Positions 42,921 to 53,808 of a stretch of 64,000 nt of DNA are shown piece by piece. The translations under genes and the position numbers were made by a program. The stretch covers positions 2,108,001-2,172,000 of the forward strand of contig NZ_CP031264.1 of assembly GCF_003258605.2 (NCBI RefSeq). Reading direction: 5' to 3'. Source of the DNA: Peterkaempfera bronchialis. Its GTDB lineage: Bacteria; Actinomycetota; Actinomycetes; Streptomycetales; Streptomycetaceae. Numbering within the stretch: position 1 is the first letter of the stretch; the number at the start of each line of letters is the position of its first letter. The notes beneath the pieces were generated by a model. That model was not told the origin of the DNA. It ran no database searches and was given only the letters and a program-made list of their open reading frames with translations.

Positions 42921-43136
42921 ATGTCCACCACCACCGTTTTCACCGTCACCGGCATGAGCTGCGGCCACTGCGAGAAGTCGATCAGCGAGGAGGTCTCCGC
43001 GCTCCCCGGCGTCACCGCGGTCTCCGCCAGCTCCGAGGCCGGCACGGTGACGGTCTCCTCCGAGCAGCCGCTGGACGAGGCCGCGGTGCGCGCCGCCGTG
43101 GACGAAGCCGGTTATGAGCTGGTCGGCCGCGCCTGA
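42921..43136 (+). CDS. copZ: copper chaperone CopZ
   Basis: A 71-residue heavy-metal-associated domain. The Cu(I) site is MSCGHC, followed by a ferredoxin-like fold of the expected length. It hands Cu(I) to CopA, encoded 64 bp downstream. AGGAGG lies at a good distance from the ATG. Preceded by the CsoR-type box. Confidence 0.95.
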   Translation: MSTTTVFTVTGMSCGHCEKSISEEVSALPGVTAVSASSEAGTVTVSSEQPLDEAAVRAAVDEAGYELVGRA

Positions 43137-43200
43137 TCCGTCCGCCCGCCCGGGGGCGCAGGGCACTGCGCCCCCGCCGACCGACCCCTGGGGAGCCGTG

Positions 43201-45486
43201 ATGAGTACACCCACGACCGTCCGCGAGCAGACGGGCCGTGTGGAGTTGGCGATAGGCGGCATGACCTGCGCCTCCTGCGCCGCGCGGATCGAGAAGAAGC
43301 TCAACCGCCTGGATGGCGTCCAGGCCACCGTCAACTTCGCCACCGAGAAGGCCCGGGTGGACTTCGACCCCCGGACCAGCGTCGCCGAGCTGATCGCCAC
43401 CGTGGAGAAGACCGGCTACGCCGCCGCTCTGCCCGCACCCCCCGAACCCGAGACCGGGACCGGGACCGGGACCGAGACCACGCCCGAGACCGAGACCGAG
43501 ACCGGGGCCGGGGCCACAACCGGGCCCGACCCGGTACGCCGGCGGCTGCTGATCAGCCTGGCGCTCTCCCTGCCCGTGGTCCTGCTCTCCATGATCCCCG
43601 CCCTCCAGTTCGACAACTGGCAGTGGCTGGCCTTCGCCCTCACCGGCCCCGTCGTCACCTACGGCGGCTGGCCCTTCCACCGCGCCGCCTGGACCAACCT
43701 CCGGCACGGCGCGGCCACCATGGACACCCTGATATCCCTCGGCACCCTGGCCGCCTTCGGCTGGTCCGTCTGGGCCCTGTTCCTCGGCCACGCCGGGATG
43801 CCCGGCATGCGCCACGGCTTCACCCTCACGGCCGGCACCAGCGACGCCTCCTCCACCCTCTACCTGGAGACCGCCGCCGCCGTCACCACCCTCATCCTCC
43901 TCGGCCGCCACTTCGAGGACCGCTCCAAACGCCGCGCCGGCGCAGCCCTGCACGCCCTGATGGAACTCGGCGCCAAGGACGTCACCGTCCTACGCGACGG
44001 CCGTGAGACCCGCATCCCCATCGGCCGACTCGCCGTCGGCGACCACTTCACCGTCCGCCCCGGCGAGAAGATCGCCACCGATGGCACCGTCATCGACGGC
44101 ACCTCCGCCATCGACGCCTCCATGCTCACCGGCGAATCCGCACCCGTCGACGTCACCCCCGGCGACCCCGTCACCGGCGCCACCCTCAACACCAGCGGCC
44201 ACCTCACCGTCCAGGCCACCCGCGTCGGCGCCGACACCCAACTCGCCCGGATGGCCCGACTGGTCGAGGACGCCCAGAACGGCAAAGCCGCCGCCCAGCG
44301 CCTCGCCGACCGCATCTCCGCCGTCTTCGTCCCCACCGTCATCCTGACCGCCCTGGCCACCCTCACCATCTGGCTGCTCACCACCGGCAACACCACCGGG
44401 GCCTTCACCGCCGCCGTCGCCGTCCTGATCATCGCCTGCCCCTGCGCCCTCGGCCTGGCCACCCCCACCGCCCTCATGGTGGGCACCGGACGCGGCGCCC
44501 AACTGGGCATCCTCATCAAGGGCCCCGAAGTCCTGGAAACCACCCGCACCATCGACACCGTGGTCCTGGACAAGACCGGCACCGTCACCACCGGCACCAT
44601 GACCCTCATCGGCATCCACACCGCCGACGGCACCACCGAGCAGCAGGCGCTGCGGCTGGCCGGCGCCCTGGAGCACGCCTCGGAACACCCCATCGCCCGC
44701 GCCATCGCCACCGCAGCGGCCGAGCGCACCGGCGACCTCCCGCCCGTCACCGACTTCACCAACACCCCCGGCCATGGAGTCCAGGGCACCGTCGACGGCC
44801 ACACCGTCACCGCCGGACGCCACCGACACGCCCAGCCGCTCCCGCCGGAACTGGCCACCGCCCAGCGCACCGCCGAACAGGCCGGACACACCGCCATCAC
44901 CGTCGCCTGGGACGGTCGACCCCGCGCCGTCCTGGAAATCGCCGACACCGTCAAACCCACCAGCGCCCAGGCCGTCCGCGACCTCCGCGACCTCGGCCTC
45001 ACCCCCATCCTGCTCACCGGTGACAACCACGCGGTGGCCCGGACCGTCGCGGCCGAGACCGGCATCGACCAGGTCATCGCCGACGTCCTCCCCCAGGACA
45101 AGGCCACCGTCATCCGCCGCCTCCAGGACCAGGGCCACTCGGTGGCCATGGTCGGCGACGGCATCAACGACGCCGCCGCCCTCGCGCAGGCCGACCTCGG
45201 CCTCGCCATGGGTACCGGCACCGACGCCGCCATCCAGGCCGCCGACCTCACCCTCGTCCACGGCGACCTCCGCACCACCGCCGACGCCATCCGCCTCGCC
45301 CGCCGCACCCTGGGCACCATCAGGGGCAACCTCTTCTGGGCCTTCGCCTACAACACCGCCGCCATACCCCTCGCCGCCAGCGGACTCCTCAACCCCATGA
45401 TCGCCGCCGCCGCCATGGCCTTCTCCTCGGTCTTCGTCGTCACCAACAGCCTCCGCCTCCGCCGCTTCCAGCCGCAGGCCGGCTGA
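43201..45486 (+). CDS. copA: copper-exporting P1B-type ATPase CopA
   Basis: A 761-residue P-type ATPase. One N-terminal metal-binding domain (GMTCASC, about 21-27) is joined by an acidic Pro/Glu/Thr/Gly linker (about 80-112) to eight membrane helices. Membrane metal motif CPC (in IIACPCALG), actuator TGES, phosphorylation DKTGT, SEHP and the GDGINDA hinge are all present. It exports Cu(I). ATG 43201 follows GGGGAGCC; a GTG three bases upstream is possible. It forms an operon with copZ, controlled by the CsoR box. Confidence 0.96.
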   Translation: MSTPTTVREQTGRVELAIGGMTCASCAARIEKKLNRLDGVQATVNFATEKARVDFDPRTSVAELIATVEKTGYAAALPAPPEPETGTGTGTETTPETETETGAGATTGPDPVRRRLLISLALSLPVVLLSMIPALQFDNWQWLAFALTGPVVTYGGWPFHRAAWTNLRHGAATMDTLISLGTLAAFGWSVWALFLGHAGMPGMRHGFTLTAGTSDASSTLYLETAAAVTTLILLGRHFEDRSKRRAGAALHALMELGAKDVTVLRDGRETRIPIGRLAVGDHFTVRPGEKIATDGTVIDGTSAIDASMLTGESAPVDVTPGDPVTGATLNTSGHLTVQATRVGADTQLARMARLVEDAQNGKAAAQRLADRISAVFVPTVILTALATLTIWLLTTGNTTGAFTAAVAVLIIACPCALGLATPTALMVGTGRGAQLGILIKGPEVLETTRTIDTVVLDKTGTVTTGTMTLIGIHTADGTTEQQALRLAGALEHASEHPIARAIATAAAERTGDLPPVTDFTNTPGHGVQGTVDGHTVTAGRHRHAQPLPPELATAQRTAEQAGHTAITVAWDGRPRAVLEIADTVKPTSAQAVRDLRDLGLTPILLTGDNHAVARTVAAETGIDQVIADVLPQDKATVIRRLQDQGHSVAMVGDGINDAAALAQADLGLAMGTGTDAAIQAADLTLVHGDLRTTADAIRLARRTLGTIRGNLFWAFAYNTAAIPLAASGLLNPMIAAAAMAFSSVFVVTNSLRLRRFQPQAG

Positions 45487-45509
45487 CCTCGGCGAACCCG
45501 GTCGGCCGG

Positions 45510-46229
45510 TCAGCGGCCCAGCAGCTCGCCGCCGTTGCAGTTGAGGATCTCGCCGGTGATGTAGCCGGCCTCCGGCGAGGCCAGGAAGTACACGGCGGCG
45601 GCGACATCGTCGGGGTCGCCGATCCGCCCGAGCAGGGTCCGGCCGGCGCGGCGGGAGACCTCCGCCTCGTCCAGCCTCGGGCCGAAGAACTCGGTCCCGG
45701 CGACGGTGCCGGGCGCCACGATGTTGGCGGTGATGCCCGACGGGCCGAGCTGGGCGGCCAGGAAGTGGTTCCAGGCGTGCAGAGCGGCCTTGGCCGCGCC
45801 GTAGGAGCCGGCGCCGCGCAGCGCCGCGATGGAGCTGACGGTGACCACCCGTCCCTCCCCCGGGGTGAGCCGGTCGCGGACGGACTCGGTGAGCAGTACC
45901 GCCGTCATCACATTGCGCTCGAAGTCGCCGCGCCAGCGGGCGAGCAGGGCGTGCGGGCCCGGGCCCATCGCGGTCTCGCGGCTGCCGGCGTTGTTGACCA
46001 GCACGTCGATGCGGGCGGGCAGCGTCTCCAGCGCGGCTTCGACGGCGTCCGGGTCGGCGAGGTCGCAGACCAGCGGGGTGACCCCGGGCCCGAGTTCGGC
46101 GGCGGCCCGTACCAGTACCTCGCGGCGGCGGCCCACGATGACGACCCGCTCCCCGGCGGCGGCGAAGCGGCGGGCCACGGTGCGGCCGATGCCCGTGCCA
46201 CCGCCGGTGACGACGACGTTCCTGGCCAT
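45510..46229 (-). CDS. SDR family oxidoreductase
   Basis: A 239-residue classical short-chain dehydrogenase. The cofactor motif is VTGGGTGIGR, then NNAG; the catalytic Ser, Tyr and Lys are in VSSIAALRGAGSYGAAKAA. The Arg after the glycines favours NADP. The C-terminal YITGEILNCNGG is typical of FabG-like members. Substrate not predictable. ATG 46229 has AGGGAGAG upstream; longer frames lack it. Converges with copA. Confidence 0.92.
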   Translation of the reverse strand: MARNVVVTGGGTGIGRTVARRFAAAGERVVIVGRRREVLVRAAAELGPGVTPLVCDLADPDAVEAALETLPARIDVLVNNAGSRETAMGPGPHALLARWRGDFERNVMTAVLLTESVRDRLTPGEGRVVTVSSIAALRGAGSYGAAKAALHAWNHFLAAQLGPSGITANIVAPGTVAGTEFFGPRLDEAEVSRRAGRTLLGRIGDPDDVAAAVYFLASPEAGYITGEILNCNGGELLGR

Positions 46230-46689
46230 GCGTCTCTCCCTGCGCTGGTCGGCCCACCGGGCCTCGGTAGCAGAACGGGTGATTCCTATCACGGAGGGTG
46301 AGCGGGACCGGCGGCGGGGTGCCGCTGAAGGCGCCTGGCAGGGGTGGTTTTCCGGCTCGGGGCGGGCGGGAGAGCTATCTCACACGACAGTCCGGCAACC
46401 TCGCGGGGGGTTCCGCGTCATACCTTTAGAGAGCGGCGGTCGTGCGGGTTCGCCCGGACCTACCGCCGACGGGGTTCCGGCGGACCCCGGCCGGACCGTC
46501 TTCGCTGGGCGGTCCACCTCGCACGGCGCCGTGACGCGGCCAGGGACGCTTTGAGCGGCCGTCCCGGGTCGGCGTCCGGCGTCGTGCGCCGCCCCCGTCG
46601 CGAGGCGGGGAAGACTGCGGGCCCGGCTGCTCTCCCCCCTGTCGGGGGGAGAGCAGCCGGGCCCTGCCATGCCGGGGTGCCCGCTGCGG
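46230..46689. other. intergenic region between SDR and citrate synthase genes
   Basis: Both flanking genes are on the minus strand. The region contains the terminator of citrate synthase (46619-46664) and presumably the SDR promoter near 46230-46440, where some A+T-rich patches occur. No coding frame is credible. Confidence 0.5.
46619..46664 (-). terminator. terminator of citrate synthase
   Basis: A perfect 21-bp stem (46619-46639 with 46644-46664) and a 4-nt loop, 26 bases past the stop codon. It is the longest terminator stem in the window. Confidence 0.92.
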
Positions 46690-47979
<1,290 letters not shown>

Positions 47980-48114
47980 GTCTTCCTCACCGACGAATGA
48001 AACCTCTTCCAAGGTGCCCTGACTAGGTCTACCTTCCCCCATCCGGGGGACAGCCGCCCACCCGGGGTGGCCCAAAGGAGGGCGGTGGCATGCCTTCGTT
48101 CCTTGAACGCCACG

Positions 48115-50430
48115 CTAACCGGCGGCCAGCCGGTGGTCGAGGGCCGAGTGCCGCCGACCTGCGCTGACGGTACGCACCGCCTGGCCGAGCGCCTTGCGCG
48201 AGCCGACCAGCACCACCATGCGTTTCGCCCGGGTGACGGCCGTGTACAGCAGGTTGCGCTGGAGCATCGTCCAGGCCGAGGTGGTGACCGGGATCACCAC
48301 CGCCGGGTACTCGCTGCCCTGGGAGCGGTGAATGGTCACCGCATAGGCGTGCGCCAGCTCGTCCAACTCGTCGAAGGCGTACGGGACCTCCTCGTCCTCG
48401 TCGGTGAGCACCGTCAGCCGCTGCTCCTCGCTGTTGATCCCGGTGACCACGCCGACGGTGCCGTTGAAGACGCCGTTGGCCCCCTTCTCGTAGTTGTTGC
48501 GGATCTGGGTGACCTTGTCGCCGACCCGGAAGGTGCGGCCGCCGAAGCGCCGCTCCGGCGCGTCGGGGCGGGCGGGGGTGACGGCGGCCTGGAGCAGCAC
48601 ATTGAGGTTGCCCGCGCCGGCCGGGCCACGGTGCATCGGCGCCAGCACCTGGATGTCGCGGCGCGGGTCCAGCCCGAACCGGGCGGGGATGCGCCGGGCC
48701 ACCACGTCCACCGTCAGCCCGGCGGCACGCTCGGCGTCGTCCTCGACAAAGAGGAAGAAATCCGCCAGGCCCTCGGTGATCGGGGGCAGGCCCTCATTGA
48801 TCCGGTGCGCATTGACGACCACACCGGACTGCTGGGCCTGGCGGAAGATCCTGGTCAGCCGTACGGCGGGGATGGGCCCACGGTCGGCGAGCACATCGCG
48901 CAGCACCTCGCCGGCGCCCACCGAGGGCAGCTGGTCGACATCCCCCACCAGCAGCAGATGGGCGCCGGGGGCGACCGCCTTGACCAGCTTGTTGGCCAGG
49001 ATCAGGTCCAGCATGGAGGCCTCGTCCACCACCACCAGATCGGCGTCCAGCGGATTGTCGCGGTCGTATGCGGCGTCACCGCCCGGGCGCAGCTCCAGCA
49101 GCCGGTGCACGGTGGACGCCTCGCAGCCGGTGAGCTCGGACAGCCGCTTGGCGGCCCGGCCGGTGGGGGCGGCCATCACCACCTTGGCCTTCTTGGCCAG
49201 CGCGAGGGTGACGATGGACTTCACGGTGAAGGACTTGCCGCAGCCGGGGCCGCCGGTGAGCACCGCGACCTTCTCGGTGAGCGCGAGGCGCACCGCCTGC
49301 TCCTGCTCGGGCGCGAGGTCGGCGCCGGTCCGGGTGTGCAGCCAGCCGAGCGCCCGCTCCCAGTCGACCTCGGCGAAGCCGGGCATCCGGTCGGTGTCGG
49401 CGCGGAGCAGCCGCAGCAGCTGGTTGGCCAGCGAGATCTCGGCGCGGTGGAAGGGGACCAGGTAGACGGCGGTGACGGGGGCTCCGCCCGGGTCGGGGGA
49501 GGGCAGCTGCTCGCGCACCACGCCCTCCTCGGCGACCAGCTCCGCCAGGCAGTCGATCACCAGGCCGACGTCCACCTGGAGCAGCTTCACCCCGTCGGCG
49601 ATCAGCCGCTCCTCGGGGAGGTAGCAGTGCCCCTGGTCGCTGCTCTGCGACAGGGCGTACTGAAGGCCGGCCTTGACCCGCTCGGGGCTGTCATGCGGGA
49701 TGCCGACCGCCTGCGCGATCCGGTCGGCGGTGAGGAAGCCGATGCCCCAGACGTCGGCGGCCAGCCGGTAGGGCTGGTTCTTGACCACGCCGATGGAGCT
49801 GTCGCCGTACTGCTTGTAGATGCGCACGGCGAGGGAGGTGGAGACGCCCACGCCCTGGAGGAAGACCATCACCTCCTTGATGGCCTTCTGCTCCTCCCAG
49901 GCGGCGGCGATCAGCTTGGTGCGCTTGGGACCGAGCTTGGGGACCTCGATCAGGCGGGCCGGCTGCTGCTCGATCACCTCCAGGGTCTCGGTGCCGAAGT
50001 GGTCCACGATCCGCTCGGCGAGGCGCGGGCCGATGCCCTTGATCAGCCCGGAGCCGAGATAGCGGCGGATGCCCTGGACGGTGGCGGGCAGCACCGTGGT
50101 GTAGTTCTCCACCGTGAACTGCTTGCCGTACTGGGGGTGCGAGCCCCAGCGGCCGTGCAGCCGCAGCGACTCCCCCGGCTGGGCGCCGAGCAGCGCGCCT
50201 ACGACGGTCAGCAGGTCGTTCGCCCCACGGCCGGTGTCGACGCGGGCGACGGTGTAGCCGGTCTCCTCGTTGGCGTAGGTGATCCGTTCGAGCACGCCCT
50301 CGACCACGGCGAGCTGCCGCTGCGCTGCCTGCCCCGTCTGCCCTGCCTGCCCCGTCTGGCCCGCCTGTCCAGCCTGCCCCGCCTGTCCAGCCTGCCCCGT
50401 CTGCTGCTGGACCGCCGCGCGTCCGCCCAT
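48115..50430 (-). CDS. recD2: RecD2-type ATP-dependent DNA helicase
   Basis: A 771-residue SF1B helicase. After a 30-residue leader of Gly-Gln-Ala/Thr repeats come an OB-like N-terminal domain, the RecD2 helix-hairpin-helix block (IKGIGPRLAERIVDHFG, LIEVPKLGPKR), Walker A (TGGPGCGKSFT), Walker B (VVVDEASMLD), motif III (GDVDQLPSVGAG) and motif VI (YTAVTRAKRMVVLVG). It unwinds DNA 5'-3' in RecBCD-independent repair and replication stress. ATG 50430 follows GGGGGTGGA. It lies divergent to glutathione peroxidase. Confidence 0.95.
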   Translation of the reverse strand: MGGRAAVQQQTGQAGQAGQAGQAGQTGQAGQTGQAAQRQLAVVEGVLERITYANEETGYTVARVDTGRGANDLLTVVGALLGAQPGESLRLHGRWGSHPQYGKQFTVENYTTVLPATVQGIRRYLGSGLIKGIGPRLAERIVDHFGTETLEVIEQQPARLIEVPKLGPKRTKLIAAAWEEQKAIKEVMVFLQGVGVSTSLAVRIYKQYGDSSIGVVKNQPYRLAADVWGIGFLTADRIAQAVGIPHDSPERVKAGLQYALSQSSDQGHCYLPEERLIADGVKLLQVDVGLVIDCLAELVAEEGVVREQLPSPDPGGAPVTAVYLVPFHRAEISLANQLLRLLRADTDRMPGFAEVDWERALGWLHTRTGADLAPEQEQAVRLALTEKVAVLTGGPGCGKSFTVKSIVTLALAKKAKVVMAAPTGRAAKRLSELTGCEASTVHRLLELRPGGDAAYDRDNPLDADLVVVDEASMLDLILANKLVKAVAPGAHLLLVGDVDQLPSVGAGEVLRDVLADRGPIPAVRLTRIFRQAQQSGVVVNAHRINEGLPPITEGLADFFLFVEDDAERAAGLTVDVVARRIPARFGLDPRRDIQVLAPMHRGPAGAGNLNVLLQAAVTPARPDAPERRFGGRTFRVGDKVTQIRNNYEKGANGVFNGTVGVVTGINSEEQRLTVLTDEDEEVPYAFDELDELAHAYAVTIHRSQGSEYPAVVIPVTTSAWTMLQRNLLYTAVTRAKRMVVLVGSRKALGQAVRTVSAGRRHSALDHRLAAG

Positions 50431-50612
50431 GCGTCCACCCCCTGCGGTCTGCGGTACGCCTCGGCACGAACCGTACCCCGTGGCTCCGACATCGGGGGCC
50501 GGCTCCGCTGCCTGCACCACCGGCACGGGTGAGGCCGCCGGGAACAGCTACGGGAGCGGGGCGGTTGTCGCTGCCGCACGATCTGCGTCCCGAACCCTCG
50601 AAGGGAACTCCC

Positions 50613-51101
50613 GTGAGCCTGTACGACATCCCGCTGCGCACCCTGACCGGCGAGGCCACCTCGCTCGCCGACTACCGGGGCAAGGCCCTGCTGCTGGTGA
50701 ACGTCGCCTCCAAGTGCGGCCTGACCCCGCAGTACGAGGGCCTGGAGCGGCTTCAGCAGCGCTATGCGGAGCGCGGCTTCGCGGTGCTGGGCTTCCCCTG
50801 CAACCAGTTCGCGGGGCAGGAGCCGGGCACTGCGGAGGAGATCCTGAGCTTCTGCTCGACCACCTACGGGGTCTCCTTCCCCCTCTTTGAGAAGACCGAG
50901 GTCAACGGGGAGAACCGGCACCCGCTCTTCGCCGAGCTGACGCAGGTGGCCGACGAGTCGGGGGCGGCGGGTGACGTCCAGTGGAACTTCGAGAAGTGGA
51001 TCATCTCCCCGCAGGGTGAGCCGGTGGCCCGCATCCGGCCGCGCACCGAGCCGGAGGCCGAGGAGGTCATCGCCGCGATCGAGGCGCAGCTGCCTCGCTG
51101 A
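50613..51101 (+). CDS. glutathione peroxidase-like thiol peroxidase
   Basis: A 162-residue thioredoxin-fold peroxidase. The peroxidatic Cys lies in NVASKCGLTPQY, the conserved Gln in FPCNQFAGQEPG, and the catalytic Trp in WNFEKWI. In actinomycetes, which lack glutathione, such enzymes use thioredoxin or mycothiol. GTG 50613 is preceded by GAAGGGA. Confidence 0.93.
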   Translation: MSLYDIPLRTLTGEATSLADYRGKALLLVNVASKCGLTPQYEGLERLQQRYAERGFAVLGFPCNQFAGQEPGTAEEILSFCSTTYGVSFPLFEKTEVNGENRHPLFAELTQVADESGAAGDVQWNFEKWIISPQGEPVARIRPRTEPEAEEVIAAIEAQLPR

Positions 51102-51218
51102 CGCGCCGCCGCGCCGGGGGTCGGGGGTCGGGCGGGGGTCGGGCGGGCTCAGGCCGGGTCGCCCTGGTTGCGGTGGACCAGGGCGGGCGCGCCGGTGTCG
51201 CGCGTGCCGAAGCGGACA

Positions 51219-51917
51219 ATGGTGAGCGTAGCTCAACATGTGCCTCCCTCACCCTGCCGCTACGCTGGGCGACCACCGCGCACCGAGGAGCCCCGCCATG
51301 GCCCCGCCGACCACCCTTCCCGCCCCTCCCCCGACGGCCCGGCCGCCGCCGACCCCGGCGATGCAGCCGAGTTCAGCGACCCTGCCGAACCCGAAGACAC
51401 CGCCGACCCCGAAGACACCGCCGAACCCGGCGACGCCGCCGAGCTCGCCGACGCGCTGATGCGTGCGATGAAGCGGATGCGCCGGCAGACCGCCACCCGC
51501 CTGGAGCCGTACGGCATCACCCCCGGCCAGGGCCGGGCCCTGCGCGTCCTGGCGCACGCCGCCGACTGCGAGACGCCCGGCCGCGCGATGCGCCTCAGCG
51601 AACTGGCCGACCGGCTGCACATCGCCCCCCGCTCGGCGACCACCGTGGTCGACGCACTGGAGGCCTCCGGTCTGGTGGAGCGCGTACCGGACCCGGCCGA
51701 CCGGCGGGCCGTCGGCCTGCACCTCACCCCGGCGGGCCAGGGAGCCATGCAGCGGATCGGCCGGGTCCGGCAGGAGGTCGCGGAGGAGTACTTCGCCGGA
51801 ATCAATGCGGAGGACCGGGAGGCGATGCTGCGAGCCCTGCGGAACGCGGAGGCGTCATACGCGGCGCGGGCGGAGTGCTCGGGTCGGGGGCGGCGCCGCT
51901 CCGGCGGCGCGGCCTGA
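51219..51917 (+). CDS. MarR family transcriptional regulator (start uncertain)
   Basis: The last 150 residues form a clear MarR winged-helix domain: ITPGQGRALRVLAHAA, LSELADRLHIAPRSATTVVDALEASGLVER and DRRAVGLHLT. The N-terminus is problematic. In frame, the nearest starts are ATG 51219 or GTGs 51222 and 51240, which run through a probable operator. The best ribosome site (GAGGAG at 51286) precedes ATG 51298 in a different frame, which stops at 51457-51459. An indel in the C-rich tract around 51320-51335 would join them. An acidic repeat (DPAEPEDTADPEDTAEPGD) lies just before the domain. If intact it probably controls the neighbouring, now truncated, transporter or an efflux gene. Confidence 0.8.
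   Translation: MVSVAQHVPPSPCRYAGRPPRTEEPRHGPADHPSRPSPDGPAAADPGDAAEFSDPAEPEDTADPEDTAEPGDAAELADALMRAMKRMRRQTATRLEPYGITPGQGRALRVLAHAADCETPGRAMRLSELADRLHIAPRSATTVVDALEASGLVERVPDPADRRAVGLHLTPAGQGAMQRIGRVRQEVAEEYFAGINAEDREAMLRALRNAEASYAARAECSGRGRRRSGGAA
51221..51237. promoter_or_regulatory. putative MarR operator
   Basis: GGTGAGC-GTA-GCTCAAC is an inverted repeat with 7-bp arms and one mismatch. It lies about 60 bp upstream of the well-placed ATG 51298 and would suit autoregulation. Confidence 0.5.
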
Positions 51918-52041
51918 GCGCGGTCAGGCCGACCCCGGCGATCACCAGCGCGGCGGCGCAGCCGGCCTGCGGGCTGATCCGCTCGCCGAGCAGCAGCCAG
52001 GCCGACGACATGCCGAAGACGGGGACCGCTCTGGCGGCGGC
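51802..52041 (-). pseudogene. remnant of an EamA/DMT family transporter
   Basis: In the minus-strand frame the segment VPVFGMSSAWLLLGERISP, then AALVIAGVGLTAL matches only the final two helices of a ten-helix EamA permease. Upstream, in the 115 bp before the ZIP gene, no further transporter sequence can be found in any frame. It ends in the MarR 3' region. This is a deletion remnant of the transporter typically divergent or convergent to such MarR regulators. Confidence 0.65.
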
Positions 52042-52155
52042 AGGCGTCGCGCCGCCCGGCGATCACGGCGGCGCTGGCCGCGATGCGGGACCACTGGCCG
52101 CCGCGCGGGGCGGCGCCCGATCCGCTGGACGGCGCTGCGGCGGCCGGCGGCGCTC

Positions 52156-52959
52156 TCAGGCCAGGCCGATGACCAGCCATATGAAGAGCGCCCCGGTGAC
52201 GGTGCAGAGCAGGGTGACCCGGGAGGGGTGGGCGCTGTGCGCCTCGGGCAGGATGTCCGAGGTCGCCAGGTAGAGCAGGAAACCGGCGAAGAACCCCAGG
52301 TAGAGGCCGAGCAGCCGGGTCGGGATGGTGAAGGCCAGGGTCACCGCCGCGCCGGTGACCGGCGCCAGCGCGTCGGCGGTCAGCAGTGCGGCGGCGCGGC
52401 GGTGGTTGTTCCCGTACAGCCGGATGACGGTGTACGTGTTGAAGCCGTCGGCGAAGTCATGGGCGATCACGGCGATGGCGACGGCCACCCCGACCGTCCC
52501 GCCGGCCTGGAAGGCGGCGCCGATCGCAAAGCCGTCCAGCACGCTGTGGCCGACCAGGGCGGCCCCGGCGGTGAGGCCGATGCCCGGGAGTCGGCCCGCC
52601 CGGGCGTCCGCGGGCGCGAGCCGGTGGCCGTGCGGGTGTGCGTGCGGGTGTGCGCTGCCCAGATGGTGGGTGTGTGCGGCGTACTCGTCCTCATGGCCCC
52701 GGTGGATCGCCACCGAGCGCTCCACGATGTGCAGGACCAGGAAGCCGAGGACAAAGGCCAGCAGCGCGGCGGGGACGCCCAGGAGCAGGCCGGGCTCGGC
52801 CCGCAGCGACTCCGGCAGCAGATCGAAGGCGACGACGCCGAGCATCAGACCGGCCGCCAGGCCGAGCACCAGGTGGCGGCGGTCCCCGATGTGCTGGGCC
52901 ACCCAGCCGCCGAGCAGGGTCATCAGAAAGGCGCCGGAGGCGACCAGGACTGCGGTCAT
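52156..52959 (-). CDS. ZIP family divalent metal transporter
   Basis: A 267-residue membrane protein with about eight helices. A cytoplasmic His-rich loop (about 90-122, HTHHLGSAHPHAHPHGH) follows helix 3. Metal-path motifs are GHSVLDGFAIG and HDFADGFN. ZIP proteins import Zn2+ or related ions. ATG 52959 has GAGGG upstream. Larger frames continue through the repeat region upstream but have no ribosome site. No Zur-box-like palindrome was recognised nearby. Confidence 0.9.
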   Translation of the reverse strand: MTAVLVASGAFLMTLLGGWVAQHIGDRRHLVLGLAAGLMLGVVAFDLLPESLRAEPGLLLGVPAALLAFVLGFLVLHIVERSVAIHRGHEDEYAAHTHHLGSAHPHAHPHGHRLAPADARAGRLPGIGLTAGAALVGHSVLDGFAIGAAFQAGGTVGVAVAIAVIAHDFADGFNTYTVIRLYGNNHRRAAALLTADALAPVTGAAVTLAFTIPTRLLGLYLGFFAGFLLYLATSDILPEAHSAHPSRVTLLCTVTGALFIWLVIGLA

Positions 52960-53069
52960 GCCCTCGCTCTCTCGCGCGTGCGACCGCCGAGGCTGCCGGG
53001 CGGCCGGGGCGGCGTTCGTCCGCCCATCGTGTGTACGGAGCCGCAGGGGCCGCCCGCGCTGCTGCTCCG

Positions 53070-53127
53070 TACGGGCGGAACCGGGTACGGGCGGAACGGG
53101 GTGCGGGCGGAACCGGGTGCAGGCGGA
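53070..53127. repeat. 16-bp tandem repeats upstream of the lipoprotein gene
   Basis: Three full copies of TRCGGGCGGAACSGGG (53070, 53086, 53102) and a partial fourth lie between the divergent ZIP and lipoprotein genes. Confidence 0.85.
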
Positions 53128-53142
53128 CCACGTCGGATTGGC

Positions 53143-53802
53143 ATGGATGCGACGCACATCGACCGGTCCACGGTTCCGACCGGCCCCCCGGCCGGACGCC
53201 ATCGGGCGGCGGCCGGTCTGCTGGCCGCCCTGCTGAGCATGGGCGCGCTGACCGCCTGCGGCTCCGCCGCGCCCTCGGAGGTCTCCCCCGGGGTGGACCC
53301 GCCCACCACAACGCCGTCCGGCCGGATCACCGCGCCGCCGTCCGCGCCGCCCACCACGCCGCCGTCCGCTGCCCCGGCCGGGCCGCACCGGGTGGCCAGC
53401 GGGCTCGACTACCTCCATGCGGCGGTCGGCCTCTCCGGCGGCGCCGACGCGGTACTGACCACCCCGCAGCAGGCCCGGAGGTACCCCGGCTGGTTCGACC
53501 GCAGCGGGGAACGCACGGTCGCCGCCCAGCTGCGCGCCCGCCTGGACCGCCCGGGCACCGTCCACCCGGCGCCCGGCCAGGCCCTGGTCGCGGTGGTCGG
53601 CACGGCCGGATGCGGCCAGCCGCGCAGCGCCGAACTCTGGGCGGACGGCAGCGACCTGACCGTGCGCTGGACGGGCGCCGCCACCGTGCCGCCGGAGTGC
53701 CTGGCCCCGTTCAAGGCCGTGGCGGTGTTCCGGGTGGCCGCTGCGGCGCTGCCCGAGCATCCCACCGTGGAGGGCAGGCAGCCCTCACCGGCCGGGCCCT
53801 GA
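53143..53802 (+). CDS. putative lipoprotein, unknown function
   Basis: A 219-residue protein. An n-region with Arg, a hydrophobic core and the lipobox LTAC place it on the outer face of the membrane. A Thr/Pro-rich linker (about 45-80) leads to a globular domain (about 85-205) with two Cys that could form a disulfide (GCGQ and PPEC). I recognise no family. ATG 53143 is 16 bp past the tandem repeats; no strong ribosome site is seen. It converges with the next gene, 6 bp apart. Confidence 0.75.
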   Translation: MDATHIDRSTVPTGPPAGRHRAAAGLLAALLSMGALTACGSAAPSEVSPGVDPPTTTPSGRITAPPSAPPTTPPSAAPAGPHRVASGLDYLHAAVGLSGGADAVLTTPQQARRYPGWFDRSGERTVAAQLRARLDRPGTVHPAPGQALVAVVGTAGCGQPRSAELWADGSDLTVRWTGAATVPPECLAPFKAVAVFRVAAAALPEHPTVEGRQPSPAGP

Positions 53803-53808
53803 CACCGG

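Noticed and set aside
48067..50532. An 821-codon plus-strand frame
   Set aside because: Antisense of recD2; no recognisable motif.
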